From positions 18,517,167-18,581,166 of the forward strand of contig CM057839.1 in the NCBI GenBank assembly GCA_030068075.1: DNA of 64,000 nt. The letters run 5' to 3'. The translations under genes and the position numbers were made by a program. Numbering within the stretch: the first letter of the stretch is position 1; every line of letters starts with the position of its first letter. Positions 21,758 through 33,719 of the stretch are shown here, piece by piece. This DNA comes from Paguma larvata (Eukaryota; Chordata; Mammalia; Carnivora; Viverridae). The notes under the pieces are model-generated. The model saw nothing but the letters and a program-made list of their open reading frames with translations, did not search any database and was not told the DNA's origin.

Positions 21758-21953
21758 GGGGAAGCTGGGCAGTTCAGTTAGTTAAGTGCCAGCTTTGGCT
21801 CAGGTCATGATCTTGCAGGTTCTTGAGTTCAAGCCCCACATGGGGCTCTGTGCTGACAGCTCAGGGTCTAGAGCCCGTTCTATGTCTCCATCTCTCTCTG
21901 CCCCTCCCCGGCTTGTGCTCTGTCTGTCTCTCTCAAAAATAATAAACATTATA
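21758..21953 (+). repeat. Second tandem carnivore SINE, older
   Basis: Diverged head (GAAGCTGGGCAGTTCAGTTAG) and AATAATAAACATT tail. It was probably present before the neighbouring copy landed at its 5' end. Confidence 0.9.
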
Positions 21954-22465
21954 AAAAATTTAAAACAGATCCTTGCCATTAATCGCACCTTTTGGGTTGA
22001 GATTATCTCCATAATATTCCTATTAACATTCATATGCTATCGTTGTAGGGTAGTACACTAACTCACAAGCACATGCTAGATCTTCATGTTTTTAACTACA
22101 TTAATATATTCATGCTGCTATACTTCAGTAACCATTAACCTGTTAACCTGGCAAAGATAGAATCTGAAGAACTAAAACAGAATAGCTAAGCTTTGATGTG
22201 GGAGAACTTTGAGGAGGAAAACTTTGGATGTAAAATTTAAGGGCATTTGACCACTTAGGAAGCATCTTAAAATATTGATTAGGGGATTGAAAGAAGTAGT
22301 ATATGAGAAGGGTGATAAAAATAATGGGTTTTGAAAGAGAACAGATGGAGGGCAAAACAGATGAAACAAAATTTGTCTGTATCATGGTTTGCCCTGGTCA
22401 GTTTGCAAATTTGAGTTGGGGTCAGGATAGATCTAATATTGCAGCCCCACACCTAGAGCCTCTTT

Positions 22466-22466
<1 letters not shown>

Positions 22467-22513
<47 letters not shown>

Positions 22514-22713
22514 AAATGTTTATTTATTTTTGAAGGAGAGAGAGACAGAGCATGAGCAGGGGAGGGGCAGAGAGAGAGGGAGACACAGAATCAGGCTGCA
22601 GGCTCTGGGCTGTCAGCACAGAGTCTGATGCAGGGCTTGAACCCAGGGACCATGAGATGGAGACCCGAGCCGAAGCCGGACACTTAACTGACTGATCCAT
22701 CCAGATGCCCCCA
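22467..22713 (-). repeat. Diverged SINE with a (GT)n tail microsatellite
   Basis: Target-site duplications TAGAGCCTCTTTG (22454-22466) and TAGAACCTCTTTG (22714-22726) enclose both the reverse SINE and a (GT)n run at 22467-22510. The dinucleotide run therefore sits where the SINE tail should be and grew from it after insertion. Confidence 0.9.
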
Positions 22714-22726
22714 TAGAACCTCTTTG

Positions 22727-23889
22727 TTTTAAGCCAAGATATTCGAATACAATTTTGTTTTAAAAATTATGTTTGTAAAGAATTCCATTATTACGACTCT
22801 CTCTGTGTCACTTAATAAGATAGCAATGCTAAAATATTAGTATTCTATTTGTGATGAACTTTTCTTGTAGTTAATGAAGTTAAGTGACAAAATAGTTAAC
22901 TCGAACACATGTTTTCTTATTTCAGTGCATTAACTAACTCAAACTCTGTCTTTCGTCTGTAAAACATACTGACCCAAAGCCACAGAGTATTCACTGGAGC
23001 TAACAGGCTTCCTTCCAGCTTAAGTTCTACATGTCTGCTCCCACCAGTCAGTGTTGGGGCTTGCCAAAAATCAGTTGTGTTTGTTTCCAAACCAATTTAT
23101 GCTAGTTGTTATTGTAATTATGTAATGGCATTAAATGTTACATAAACTAATGAAATAAGAATTGGAAGGGAAAACGGTGTTTCTAGGAAAACTAAGTTGA
23201 ATGCTTTAGAAAGACTCCCTGCAGACAATGACTTTTTTTAAAAAGAAAAAAAATGCTGTTAACTCAGATGTAAGTGAAAAACTATAAAAGATTATGAAGA
23301 AAATAAGCCAAAAACCTAATAAGGACTCTCATATTATTTTGCTAATGTTTTATGTTTTTTTTTCCTTTTTATAGAAACCAATATTAGAAATCTCAGAAGA
23401 TGCATTGGGATAAGGTTCATATGGGAAGAACATGATCTAATCAATAAAATCCTGATCAGTGAAACTGTATTTGACGAAAATGCCTTGACAGTGCATGGAG
23501 ATTTCAAAGCAAAAGTAAAATACACTCTTAGGTGTTCTGTGTTAATGGGTTCTAAGTACGTAATGTGAAAACAGTCAGAATGCAAGTTAACCGTTTTGCC
23601 TTTGCTTGTCTATTAATGCACGCTATTGGTATCAAGTTGCTAATTTACATGCCACAATTTTTATGAAGCCTAATTCCCAGGGTGCGATGCAAAATACTGA
23701 TTACTATAGCAGTTAGCAAGTTTGCAACATGCGATGTTTTAAAGGGAGTTAAACTGAATTAGGTTTATAAAACAGTGACTAATTCCTCACAATATTTCCG
23801 GAAATTGAGGTCAGTTTATAAGACCTGGTACGTGTCAGGTTGAAGGGATGAAACGGAGTGCTCAGAGGGTAAGGGGCTTGTGCTTAAAC
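22727..23889. other. Unassigned intergenic sequence
   Basis: No gene or recognised repeat. Confidence 0.4.
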
Positions 23890-24290
23890 TGTTACTATGG
23901 ACTAAATGTGTCTCCCCAAATTCATATCTTAAAATTCTAGGGGCGCCTGGGTGGCTCAGTCGGTTAAGCGTGCGACTTGGCTCAGGTCATGATCTCGCCG
24001 TTCCCCGAGTTCGAGCCCTGCGTCGGGCTCTGTGCTGACAGCTCAGAGCCTGGAGCCTGCATCAGATTCTGTGTCTCCCTCTGTGTCTGTGCCCCTCCCC
24101 CACTCATGCTCTGTCTGTCTCTCTCTCTCAAAAATAAATAAACATTAAAAAAAAAATTCTAACCCCCAGTGAGAGTGAGATGGTATTAGGAGGTGGGGCC
24201 TTTGGGAGGTGATTATGTCATGAGGGAGTCCTCATGAATGGGCTTGGAATTACATATGACCTGCTTTATCTATCTTATTTGTACTGAATT
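23890..24290 (+). mobile_element. MaLR (MLT1/MST-type) LTR, split by a SINE
   Basis: 5' part: ACTATGGACTAAATGTGTCTCCCC and following. After the SINE: AACCCCCAGTGAGAG, GGTATTAGGAGGTGGGGCC, TTTGGGAGGTGATTATGTCATGAGGG, characteristic of ERVL-MaLR solo LTRs. No internal viral sequence is seen, so only LTR remnants remain. The 3' half is lost. Confidence 0.85.
23940..24152 (+). repeat. Felid tRNA-Lys SINE inserted in the MaLR LTR
   Basis: Complete copy with 9-base duplications AAAATTCTA at 23931-23939 and 24153-24161. Confidence 0.96.
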
Positions 24291-25019
24291 CTATTTAAAA
24301 ATATGGATATGGGCTCATGGGAGTGATTCGAGCAGGTGGACTCTTTCCTATTTACCTTGATAAAGTTTGATTAGCCATTGTTCTACAGTCTACAAAAATA
24401 GAAACATGAAGGGAATTTGAAAAGCTTTGGATGTTCATGGAGGGAGGAAAATGACCGTCAATAGATGCATGTTTTTAATTCATTCCAAGCTCTGTTGGCC
24501 CACTTACAGTAAGGAGGAGGGAGAGAATCAAACTGTAATTACATGTTCAGTATGTGCCTCAGTCAGCTTTGAGGGTAAGGAGCCTCTCTTTGTAACCACA
24601 CACGGCCTCAGATGGTTGTGGGCACTACTGATACAGAGTATGTGCACCATTCATATGTAAATTAACTATACTCCATCATAGCACTCACCAGTGATTTCCA
24701 TTCTGAGATAAGAATCTCGTTAGAAATCAGTGGAAAAATCAGACTGAATAAGCCTAGATTAATAATTGAGGCTTTCTTCTGGTTCAATCAGTATCTAAGA
24801 TTGTTTATAGTTTTCCTGGGAATAATAATAATAAAAAAGAACTAACCCTAATGCAAATACCAAAACAAAAGAAAACAAAACAGAAACAACCTTGGCAATT
24901 AGGTGAAGGACGCTTAAACATGTCATTCACTCTATCATTACACAGCCTTTTGTGAAGTATAACTTTTTAAGAATTACTATCAAATATTCACATACCACTT
25001 ACATTTCTATAGATGCTTC

Positions 25020-25190
25020 ACCAATGTCAAGTTATTAAATCCTCATTAAAATTCTCTGAGGTAGTTCCTCATATTGTTTTCGTTTCCATTTTACAGATGA
25101 GGAAACTGAGGCACAGAGAGGTTAACTAACTTCTCTGAAGCCACACAGTACTCTGCGGGGCCAGGACTTGCCTTGGAGCAGTGCGGCTAT
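25020..25190 (-). repeat. MIR SINE
   Basis: Well-preserved reverse core: TTTTACAGATGAGGAAACTG, AGGCACAGAGAGGTTAAC, CCACACAGTA. Confidence 0.9.
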
Positions 25191-26243
25191 GGAGTCGGTT
25201 CTCCAAGCCTCTACGTGGTGCTGCCTCTCCAGTAAAGGGTATGATTGTCATGGCTGCTGTTGAGACCCACGCTTTCTTGCTGCCATCTCCATCTTGGCTT
25301 CCTTAAGACAATAGAAAGTGCTGATACTACTTATCAAGCACTATTGTCTCTGACAGGCATGAGTGGCCTTTTCAATGATTTTCCTTAACTGGTCACCCCA
25401 ATGGATAGGTCAGGGGAAGCCAGAGGAATCAGAAGAGGAATGTAATATTTCATGGATGTATGCATTTGGCCACACCCTTGGAATGATTATTCTGGTTAAA
25501 AGGGACAACTAGTAGCCTTTCTTCCTTATTTTTCCTCCTAAAACATAATGGGAAGCCAGGAACTATTGAGTTTACTCAGCTCACTTTTAAAATCTGTGGA
25601 CCCACACAGTTGCCGGCATCTCTGATAGAGCCTCTTCCTCTGGCCTATAACTGTCCATGGTCTCATGCCAGAGAGGAACGTGGAATCCAATTCCTGCAAT
25701 AAGGCTGGGATAAGAGAACCTGTTTCCTAAGGCTCCTGTGTACTTCCAATCAGATACATGAACATATCACATGCAGGTAATGAGTATATCGCTGCATCCC
25801 TCCTATACTTTATAATTGATAGGTCATTCTAATGTCTGATTTGTTATGTAAATACTCACAGGACTAGACTGTATAGCAAAAGATTTGTGGTGTCTATGTG
25901 TATGTCTAAACCTTAAATATTTTAATTTAAGACAAATAAATATGTTTTTCCATTAACGGACCCAACAGTGGTGTTAATCCTATTAGATACGTGGCTTCTG
26001 CTTTATTTAGATGCTTTTGAATTTTGGGTTTCCATTTGTTTGGTTCACTGTTTTATTTGGAAAGTTGGTGCCTGGCACACTGTAGGTGCTCAGTAAAGAA
26101 ATTTTCAAGGTGTGAATAAATGTGATGATGGGCTTTTAAACTGGAAAGAAAAAATGTTAATGTGTATATATTAATGCCATTATAGAGTGTGCAGTGGGAG
26201 ATTGGTGGGGATGAAGGAGAGGAGTAGGAAGAGAATCTTATTC
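25191..26243. other. Unassigned intergenic sequence
   Basis: The end of an L2/MIR-like element (GTGCCTGGCACACTGTAGGTGCTCAGTAAAG) lies near 26065-26115. The rest is unrecognised and shows no gene. Confidence 0.4.
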
Positions 26244-26255
26244 TTTAAAAGAGAT

Positions 26256-26461
26256 TGGGGCGCCTGGGTGGCTCAGTCGGTTGAGCGTCTGACTTCGGCT
26301 CAGGTCATGATCTCGTCATGATCTCGCGGTCTGTGAGTTCGAGCCCCTCGTCGGGCTCTGTGCTGACAGCCTGGAGCCTGCCTCAGATTCTGTGTCTCCC
26401 TCTCTCTCTGCCCCTTCCCCACTCATGCTCTGTCTCTCTCTGTCTCAAAAATAAATAAATA
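26256..26461 (+). repeat. Felid tRNA-Lys SINE
   Basis: Complete copy with duplications TTTAAAAGAGAT (26244-26255 and 26462-26473). It carries a perfect internal 11-base tandem duplication GTCATGATCTC (26304-26325). Confidence 0.96.
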
Positions 26462-26871
26462 TTTAAAAGAGATAACACAATTGGAGGAGTGGCTTTTTCA
26501 TATTCTTCCCCCCTACCCTCCCACTATTCAGACTCTTATCCTCAGTGAGTCTCAATAGCTCTCAGCTTCTTTCCTTTTCTTGGCTGAGATCCCCTGTAAT
26601 TTTGTTGAGAACTACTGCCCTAAACTCTCGTCTGTATTGTGAGTTAGTTTTGACATATTCAGATATAATTCCCTGTCCATTAGGATTAACACTTGTCTTG
26701 GTTCCCTCTGCACCCTAACATACACACGTTTTTGCATGTTTGCTGATTTATTGGTCAGGGGAAGACAAAAAGTCAATAAGCTCTTTGAAACCAACCAGAA
26801 AAGTCAGGAGTAATTTGCTAACCAGTTACGTGACTACATTAAATTACTCTTCTCCTTATTTTCCTTGTTTC

Positions 26872-27101
26872 TTTTTTTTTTTTTTTTTTAAATTTTTTTT
26901 TTAACGTTTATTTATTTTTGAGACATAGAGACAGCATGAGCAGGAGGAGGGCAGAGAGAGAGGGATACACAGAATCTGAAGCAAGGTCCAGGCTCTGAGC
27001 CGTCAGCACAGAGCCCGACATGGGGCTCGAACTCACAGGCTGTGAGATCATGACCTGAGCCGAAGTTGGACGCTCAACCAACTGAGCCACCCAGGCGCCC
27101 C
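26872..27101 (-). repeat. Felid tRNA-Lys SINE
   Basis: Reverse copy with long poly-T and perfect 14-base duplications ATTTTCCTTGTTTC (26858-26871 and 27102-27115). Confidence 0.96.
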
Positions 27102-27234
27102 ATTTTCCTTGTTTCATTGTGAACTATGTGACATATGTAAATCTCAAAACCTGAGTGAGGTTATGAAAATCCAAACCCAAAGCCAAAAACCAAAAAACCA
27201 AACAACAACAACAACAACAAACCAACACAAACAA

Positions 27235-27900
27235 ACAAAATACATAAATACAAAAAACTGAGCACTTGTGTATCCACCACCCACAGTGAGAAACAAAACA
27301 TGGCTGGCACCTTAGAGATCACCTGACTGCAAATGCTCTCACCTCGCAGCCCTTTCCCTCATTCCAAGATGGGGTCTGTGCTGAATTCGCTGCTAAGCGT
27401 TGCCCTACTTTTCTTTGTAATTTACTACATTTGAATATGTTCCCAAACAATGTATATGTGGTTTGCGTGTTTTTGAAAGTAAAGTCAGTGGAATCATATT
27501 GCATTCTTCCATCGCTTAAATTTTCATTTAATATTTGTTTATTTTAAATCTCTCTTGTTGATATCCATAACTGTAGGTCATTGATTTTCCATTTCATAAA
27601 ATGTTTCATAAAATGTGTCTAAGTATGCCACAATTTTTTTATTTTATCCATTATCATTGAATCTTCGAATTATTTACAGGTTTTTTTTTTTGTATTTTTT
27701 TTGTTTTTTTTGTTTTTTTTGTTTTTTTGCTATTGTGAATAATATAACTATGAACAGGAGGAGGAATTTTGCCAGACTAGAGTATTATTCACAGGAATGG
27801 TCATACGGTATGCATATATTCAACTTCACAAAGTAAAGTAAAATTACTTTTCTCTGTTAGATTTAGCAGTTTACAGTCCCGCCAGCTGTGTGTGGATGTT
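27235..27900 (-). mobile_element. Old L1 3'-end fragment
   Basis: Text such as TGAGCACTTGTGTATCCACC, GGAATCATATTGCATTCTTCC, TTGCTATTGTGAATAATATAAC and CAGTTTACAGTCCCGCCAGC matches the antisense of old mammalian L1 3' regions. A (T)nG-rich run at 27680-27728 interrupts it. Non-functional. Confidence 0.65.
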
Positions 27901-30900
27901 TCAATTCAGCTTTTCAAAACAAGACAGGCACGTATAGATTTATCTATATCCTGAATTGCTGTAGAATCGCTGCAATTGGAAGGAAAAAGCAACTTGATGT
28001 TATTTTTCTTTAAATCTTATATTCTCCACAGGAAGGGGAGAGTCAGAGAATACATAAAGTTGTCTTTATGCTAATCTAAGATGTTAATTAAATAAAAAGA
28101 AATTAAACTAGTAGAAAAAGAGAAAAAGAAAAAGCATACATTTTTTTGATCTTCTTAATCAAATCTTTGAACTTAATTGTTGAGCGTTGAATTGCTGAAT
28201 TGTTGAATATATGGTATACCATATGTATGAAAACATACCTCAAAGTTACTTTGTCCATATTTCATAAGAACTGTAATAGCTTAAAAGTAATATTTGACTA
28301 CAGATTTTTAGAGAAAATCTTATTATTATTTTTCTTTGCTGTCAGAAGACTGCCAAACATTTTCTAATTTAAAAGTTTCTTGAAATAACTTTCCTTTGAT
28401 TCTGTGAATTGCTTTTGATATTTTGTGCTTTGCAAAACGAAACTATATGCAAGTTCTAGATTTTTAAGCCACAAATAAGTTTTATTTCCTCATTATTCCA
28501 AATTATGTTAATTAAATATTTTTTAAAGTTTCTGGGATACAGTTACATATTTGCCAAATGTGAAAAAGACACTTCATTCAGAAGAGTCTGGATTTAATTG
28601 TCCTATCAAATGCTTCTAATTTCAAATTTCTGCTACATTTTAGGTTTATAACTTTTTGATCCAAATTTCCAAACTAGCAAAAATGAATGATTCCAAGAAA
28701 TATAGAACCTATAAGAAAATGACAAAGAAAATATTTTATATGACCAAGTGGAAATCAACAAAACATATTCTGTTATAAACGTATCATAAATGTTCATTTC
28801 TGCCACCTATAATTAAGTGATACTATTTCTACAATAAAAATATTTCAAAACACTACAGTTAAAATAATTAGCAAATAATTCATGTGAAAATATTATTAAT
28901 TGTTAGTTATGAGAGAGTACTTAATCAATTCAACCATTTCCCCCAAATATTTTATGTGTATATAAATCTGAAAGTCAACATGAATTTATGATTTTGCTAC
29001 AGAATTTTGAAAGGAATGCAGAATATTTTTGGTGGGGAATTTTGCTAACAATGAAAGGGAAATTGTTACTGTACTTTAATATTTAAAATTTATATGTAAT
29101 CAGACAATAAATGTTATTTTAGTAATTCAGGTTTGTTCTTTAAAAACATTTTTAATGGTATAAATAAAACACATTTGGTTTGACAATTATTCGTGAAATG
29201 ACAGTTTCTTAGGAGAACCCAGGCTCACATTGTGACAATGAATCAAGACATAAGATCCTATTTAACACTTCCTTCCCAGGAAAATAACGGATTTACGATG
29301 AGTTTTCTTTTACTTGTGCATTCTGTCCTTAGCTACAGCATGCACAACTTGACTATTTTAAGTAATCGAACAGCTGCTAATTAGTGGTTTTAATAGTCAA
29401 GGAAAGGGTGAAGCATGTTGTGCATATAAACTGAACCTAAAATGTTTTTTTTTTCTGAATAGACTTGCACAAGAAAAAGCCTTTAAAAATTGCATTTGTC
29501 TTTATGTTCTGTAGTAATTTAAGTATTCATATCTTAATTGCCATGTGCTTCCTAATTCATATCTTTCACAATGACCCCATATATACTTTGAATAATTACT
29601 TAAAATTTTCAGACTTTAAAATAATTAGTTGTAGGCACATACAAAAGAAGGTGAGAATTAGATTATCTACCAGGAAAGCAAGCTAATTAAAAAAAAATCA
29701 TTACATACCTATGTATGGGAATTAAATACTAATGATTTCTCATTAAAAATTCTGCCAAAATTCCTCAAGTAATATTAAGGAAAACAGATGATAGTTGGAA
29801 AGTTTGTTTGCCCGGAACGATCAGAACTGACCTATTCAGAATTAATAATAATTTTGAAGTCTAGATAGCTTAAAGATTGAACAAATATGTTTCGGTTTCA
29901 AGATGTGGTCTTCATCAGACATAGGTCATGATACTACATACAATAGCTTTAAAATTCCAAATGCCTTAAAAATTGTATATAATACAAATAGTTGAGGAAC
30001 TATATTGAGTATTTATTTTCATTTTGTGTCAGTTGCAAATATTGGGGTTTACCCACAAAAAGGAAAAAACGTTAAGTAAAATCCTACATATTTAGTTAGT
30101 TAAGATGAGAAAGTATTTTCTTAACTGTTTAAACAAAATCAAAATTTGCAATGGTAAAAATCTGCAACATTTAAAAACGGTAAAAGAAAAAAGATGGTGT
30201 CACCCAACATTAACAAATACAGTAATGTTTTCTTTACTTGAAATCTGTGTCGATCTATAGGGAGGAGTGGGGTGAAGTCCCCCGCTTTTCGGACTAGGGT
30301 GAGAAGCATCTGCAGAGCGTGGCCCAGGGGACGGGTGAGCAGCTAGCTCTCTTTTACCAGATCCACCGGGGTCCTCAGATTGCTCTAGGTAAGCTTTTAT
30401 TTTCCAACGTCTAAATGTCTTTTTTGGTTTTAGTGTGAACACGTGGAATTATTTTCTTCCCGTCAGTAGTGATAACTTTTGTTTATTAAATGTATGTTCT
30501 AAAAAAATATTTAATATTCTCTGGCAGAGGACTTCCGTTCCATCGTTTATACGGTGTACCTCTCACACCGTGTCACACGGTCTGGGGCTCCCAGCTGTTT
30601 CTGACAAGGCATTTGCAGCTTTACAGAGACACCGCAGGAAACTGTCCTTCAAGGTTAAAACAGCATGATTTAAAAAAACAGAACAAAACAAAACAAAAAA
30701 ACCCTAAAATGACTATTTAGAAAAAAATCCTGTCAAGAAAATCTCGTATTAAATGCTTCACATATTTAGATTCCCAGATTTTTTAAAAAGCTATTTTATT
30801 TCCAATAATTTAGAAAACTCAGGTCTTGCATTAAATGTTGCTATGATTGTAAATTGCTACAAATAGAAGATTTATCCAAATGTAAAAGAAGTTACACTGA

Positions 30901-31792
30901 AGGAAAGAAGGGGGAGCAGCAGAAAATATACTCTTCTTTCCTCTTCATTATATAATTACATTCGTTCATATAAATGAAGAGTCTGAGGACTTCACATTTT
31001 AAAATTATTTCTGATGTTTACTAGACACAGGATAATTATGAATTATTCAGTGGTCTCAGCTTCTTTCTAAAATTTTCACCATGGCCTCTCAAGTGGCGAT
31101 TTTTAGTTTCACTGACACCACTTACCCTGACGCTCTTTGGTAGGGGTAGTTAGTGACCACGAAATGCTTATGCAGGGAGTCCAAGAGAGGGAAGGTGCAG
31201 GATGTACATAACCCTCCAACTGGACCTTGAGTGCCATAACAGTGAAAATTTAATTGTACACTAATACCCAAAGAAGGAAATAAACCAAATCCCACAGTTC
31301 ATGGTGATTGTTTAGAAAATATCTAAAATGACTTGGAAAGTAGAGGAAGTTAACTGTTATTCAAACAAAACAGAGTATTCCTTTTTATTATCTAGATATT
31401 TTAGGTTGAAAAAGATTTTGTGTTTATTTTTGGCCTTGGGCACAAATTAAATACTTAGAACAGGGTGTAGTCAGCAGACCTAAAGATTTAAGTAAATTTG
31501 AAAGGCTCTACGCATTGAGTCTGAAATTAAGTACATGACATTAAAAATTATTTAAACAAGGAAAAAACTCAATGAGTCACGGAATATAGCAGGTGTGTTA
31601 ATACCTAGCAAATCTAATTAGCATTTGCGAGTTGTAATATTTTACCTTTGTGTGCTCTACTAATTCTTCCTATGATAGATGCACATTAGGCATTTAAAAA
31701 AAACATCCAGGGATTATTTTTATAAGGTTTAAATATATTCACAGCTAGACCTTTGAAAGTTTCCACGATAGGCACCAGCTTTGTGCCCAGCA

Positions 31793-31796
<4 letters not shown>
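27901..31796. other. SINE-free AT-rich interval with possible conserved elements
   Basis: No gene and no lineage-specific SINE. It contains an inverted repeat at 29341-29424 and a small GC-richer patch at 30240-30660, both listed under findings. Confidence 0.4.
29341..29424. other. Inverted repeat with hairpin potential
   Basis: Outer arms TGCACAAC (29341-29348) and GTTGTGCA (29417-29424), inner arms CTTGACTATT (29348-29357) and AATAGTCAAG (29392-29401), are both perfect complements. The loop holds CAGCTG and CTAATTAG motifs. A 15-base asymmetric bulge separates the arms on one side, so this does not look like a standard pre-miRNA. Confidence 0.5.

Positions 31797-31829
<33 letters not shown>
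31797..31829. repeat. (GT)n microsatellite
   Basis: Uninterrupted dinucleotide run of about 33 bases. Confidence 0.97.
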
Positions 31830-31831
<2 letters not shown>

Positions 31832-32084
31832 TGTGAGTCCTGGGAGAAAATGGGGATTACTCAGAACTGCAGAAGAGAGAAAAGCAGCTGTTGTCCCAGC
31901 GGATTACAGATATGGCCAGATTTGTAGAGCATACTTTTAAATGTTTGCTGATAGACTCTTTTGTAATTTGCAACATGTTTCTGGGGAACGGGACCCTGAG
32001 ACAAGTCTAGTCTAACTTCATGGCCAAAGCCACGTTAAGTACCGCAGTCCTAGACGTGCATGTCTAAAATTTTAACATCAGATC

Positions 32085-32235
32085 CTCTGATACTCACTAG
32101 CTTTGAGACTCTGGTAAGTCCATTAATGTTTCTGGGCCACAGTTTCTTCATTTATAAATTGGTAGTGATAGTAATGACTCAACTAATTTCACGGGATAAT
32201 TGTGAACATCAAAAATGAGATAATACGTAGCATTT
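32085..32235 (+). repeat. MIR SINE fragment
   Basis: Diverged core: CTCACTAGCTTTGAGACTCTGG, then TTTCTTCATTTATAAATTGG, and the AT-rich tail. Confidence 0.7.
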
Positions 32236-32259
32236 TTTAAAATTCTTAAATACTATCCA

Positions 32260-33040
32260 AATGAAAGGTGTTTTCCCTAACTACCTGGGACTCTGGGTTT
32301 CTAGGCATATTCTTCATAAGCATAATTTCTGCCCATCTGTTCCTCTCCTTCTCATTCCCCTCCCGCTACACCACACAGCTTCCTAGTGATGGCGTTCTTC
32401 CTAGTTTCTCACCCAGGGCTTATGCCTTTCTCATAGCAGACACCTCAAAGATGTCTTTAACTGCTTGCAGTGCCAGTTATCAATTTATCGCCTCTCAGCC
32501 CCAAATTCACCCTTCACTACCTGTTCTGAGAGTCCATACTGAACAACAGGAATTTTTCTTTCCAGGCGGCATGATGTAAATTTAGCCAGCAAAGTTGGAA
32601 AAACACTGCAGCAGAAAGGGAGTAGCTTTTCGTGGCTCCTGTGTGTGTGGCTTTTCTTTCTCTTGCTTCTGCTGAAGGGTTAGCCAGTGGTATGTATGTG
32701 CAAAGACATCCGGTGGCACTCTACCAGACCTTGCACCCAGCGGGCACAGCTCTTTGGGAATCTTGCATCGCTGGCCATGGTGACCATCTTTCTGCAGCCA
32801 GCCCAGTGTGGACACTGCACGCTCCATGCTTCTCTCTTACAGCAGTGTCCTTATCCCCTCTGCACACCCTCTGATAGCTGCGGCTCCTTTCACCCAGAAG
32901 GGTAATTTCTTACTTTCCTAGGGATGTGGACCACCTCTGGCCCAGCAGTGCAGCAAACTTCCCTGCCATCCAGTGGGCTACGGTGATGCCTTTTCCTGTT
33001 AGGTCTGAACCTCAGCCTTGGAAGGGAGAACTTGTTCCAA
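32260..33040. other. GC-richer unassigned block, probably an old LTR or DNA element
   Basis: Pyrimidine-rich, moderately GC sequence unlike its AT-rich flanks, with phrases such as GCCTCTCAGCCCCAAATTCACCC seen in old LTRs. Family not assigned. Open frames at 32268-32579 and 32632-32874 show no recognisable domain. Confidence 0.3.
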
Positions 33041-33055
33041 GTTTGCCTTTCCAGT

Positions 33056-33243
33056 TTTTTTTTTTAAGTTTATTTATTTATTTTGAAAGAGACAGAGACT
33101 GCATGAGCAGGGGACAGGCTGAGAGAGGGAGAGGGAGAATCCCAAGCAGGTTCCATGCTGCCAGCTGCAGAGCCCAATATGGGGCTTGATCATGACCTGA
33201 CCTGAAACCGAGTTAGATGCTTAACTCACCCACCCAGGTGCCT
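33056..33243 (-). repeat. Older carnivore tRNA-Lys SINE
   Basis: Reverse, diverged copy (AATCCCAAGCAGGTTCCATGC variant) with imperfect duplications AAGTTTGCCTTTCC and AAATTTGTCTTTTC. Confidence 0.9.
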
Positions 33244-33504
33244 CCAAATTTGTCTTTTCTTAAGGACTTCCTCAACCTTAGGGTATCCTTTAGTATTCTC
33301 TTTACATCCCTGTCATAACTACTCTCTTACCATAACTTAATAATTCTTCATATTAAATATACCCTGTTTAAATTACTATGTGATTTTTGTCTCTTGATTG
33401 GGCTTGGACTAATCCATTATCTGCTAATATATCAAATAATCATGTAAAAAATCTATGATAGTCACAACAGTACCCTAGGTTATAATTACTATTTATACTA
33501 TTTA

Positions 33505-33718
33505 AAAAATTTTTAAAATATTTATTTATTTTTGAGAGACAGAGAGGACAGAGCATGAGTGGGGGAGGGGGAGAGAGAGAGGGAGACACAGAATCCGAAG
33601 CAAGTCCAGGCTCTGAGCCGTCAGCACAGAGCCTGACACAGGGCTCAAACTCACGGATCACGAGATCATGACCTGAGCTGAAGTTGGACGCTTAACCAAG
33701 TGAGCCACCCAGGTGCCC
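33505..33718 (-). repeat. Felid tRNA-Lys SINE
   Basis: Reverse complete copy. The flanking TATACTATTT and TACACTATTT are likely target-site duplications. Confidence 0.94.
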
Positions 33719-33719
33719 C

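Noticed and set aside
28209..28224. Perfect 16-base palindrome ATATGGTATACCATAT
   Set aside because: Palindromes of this length in AT-rich DNA are expected by chance in a 64 kb window, and nothing else marks the site.
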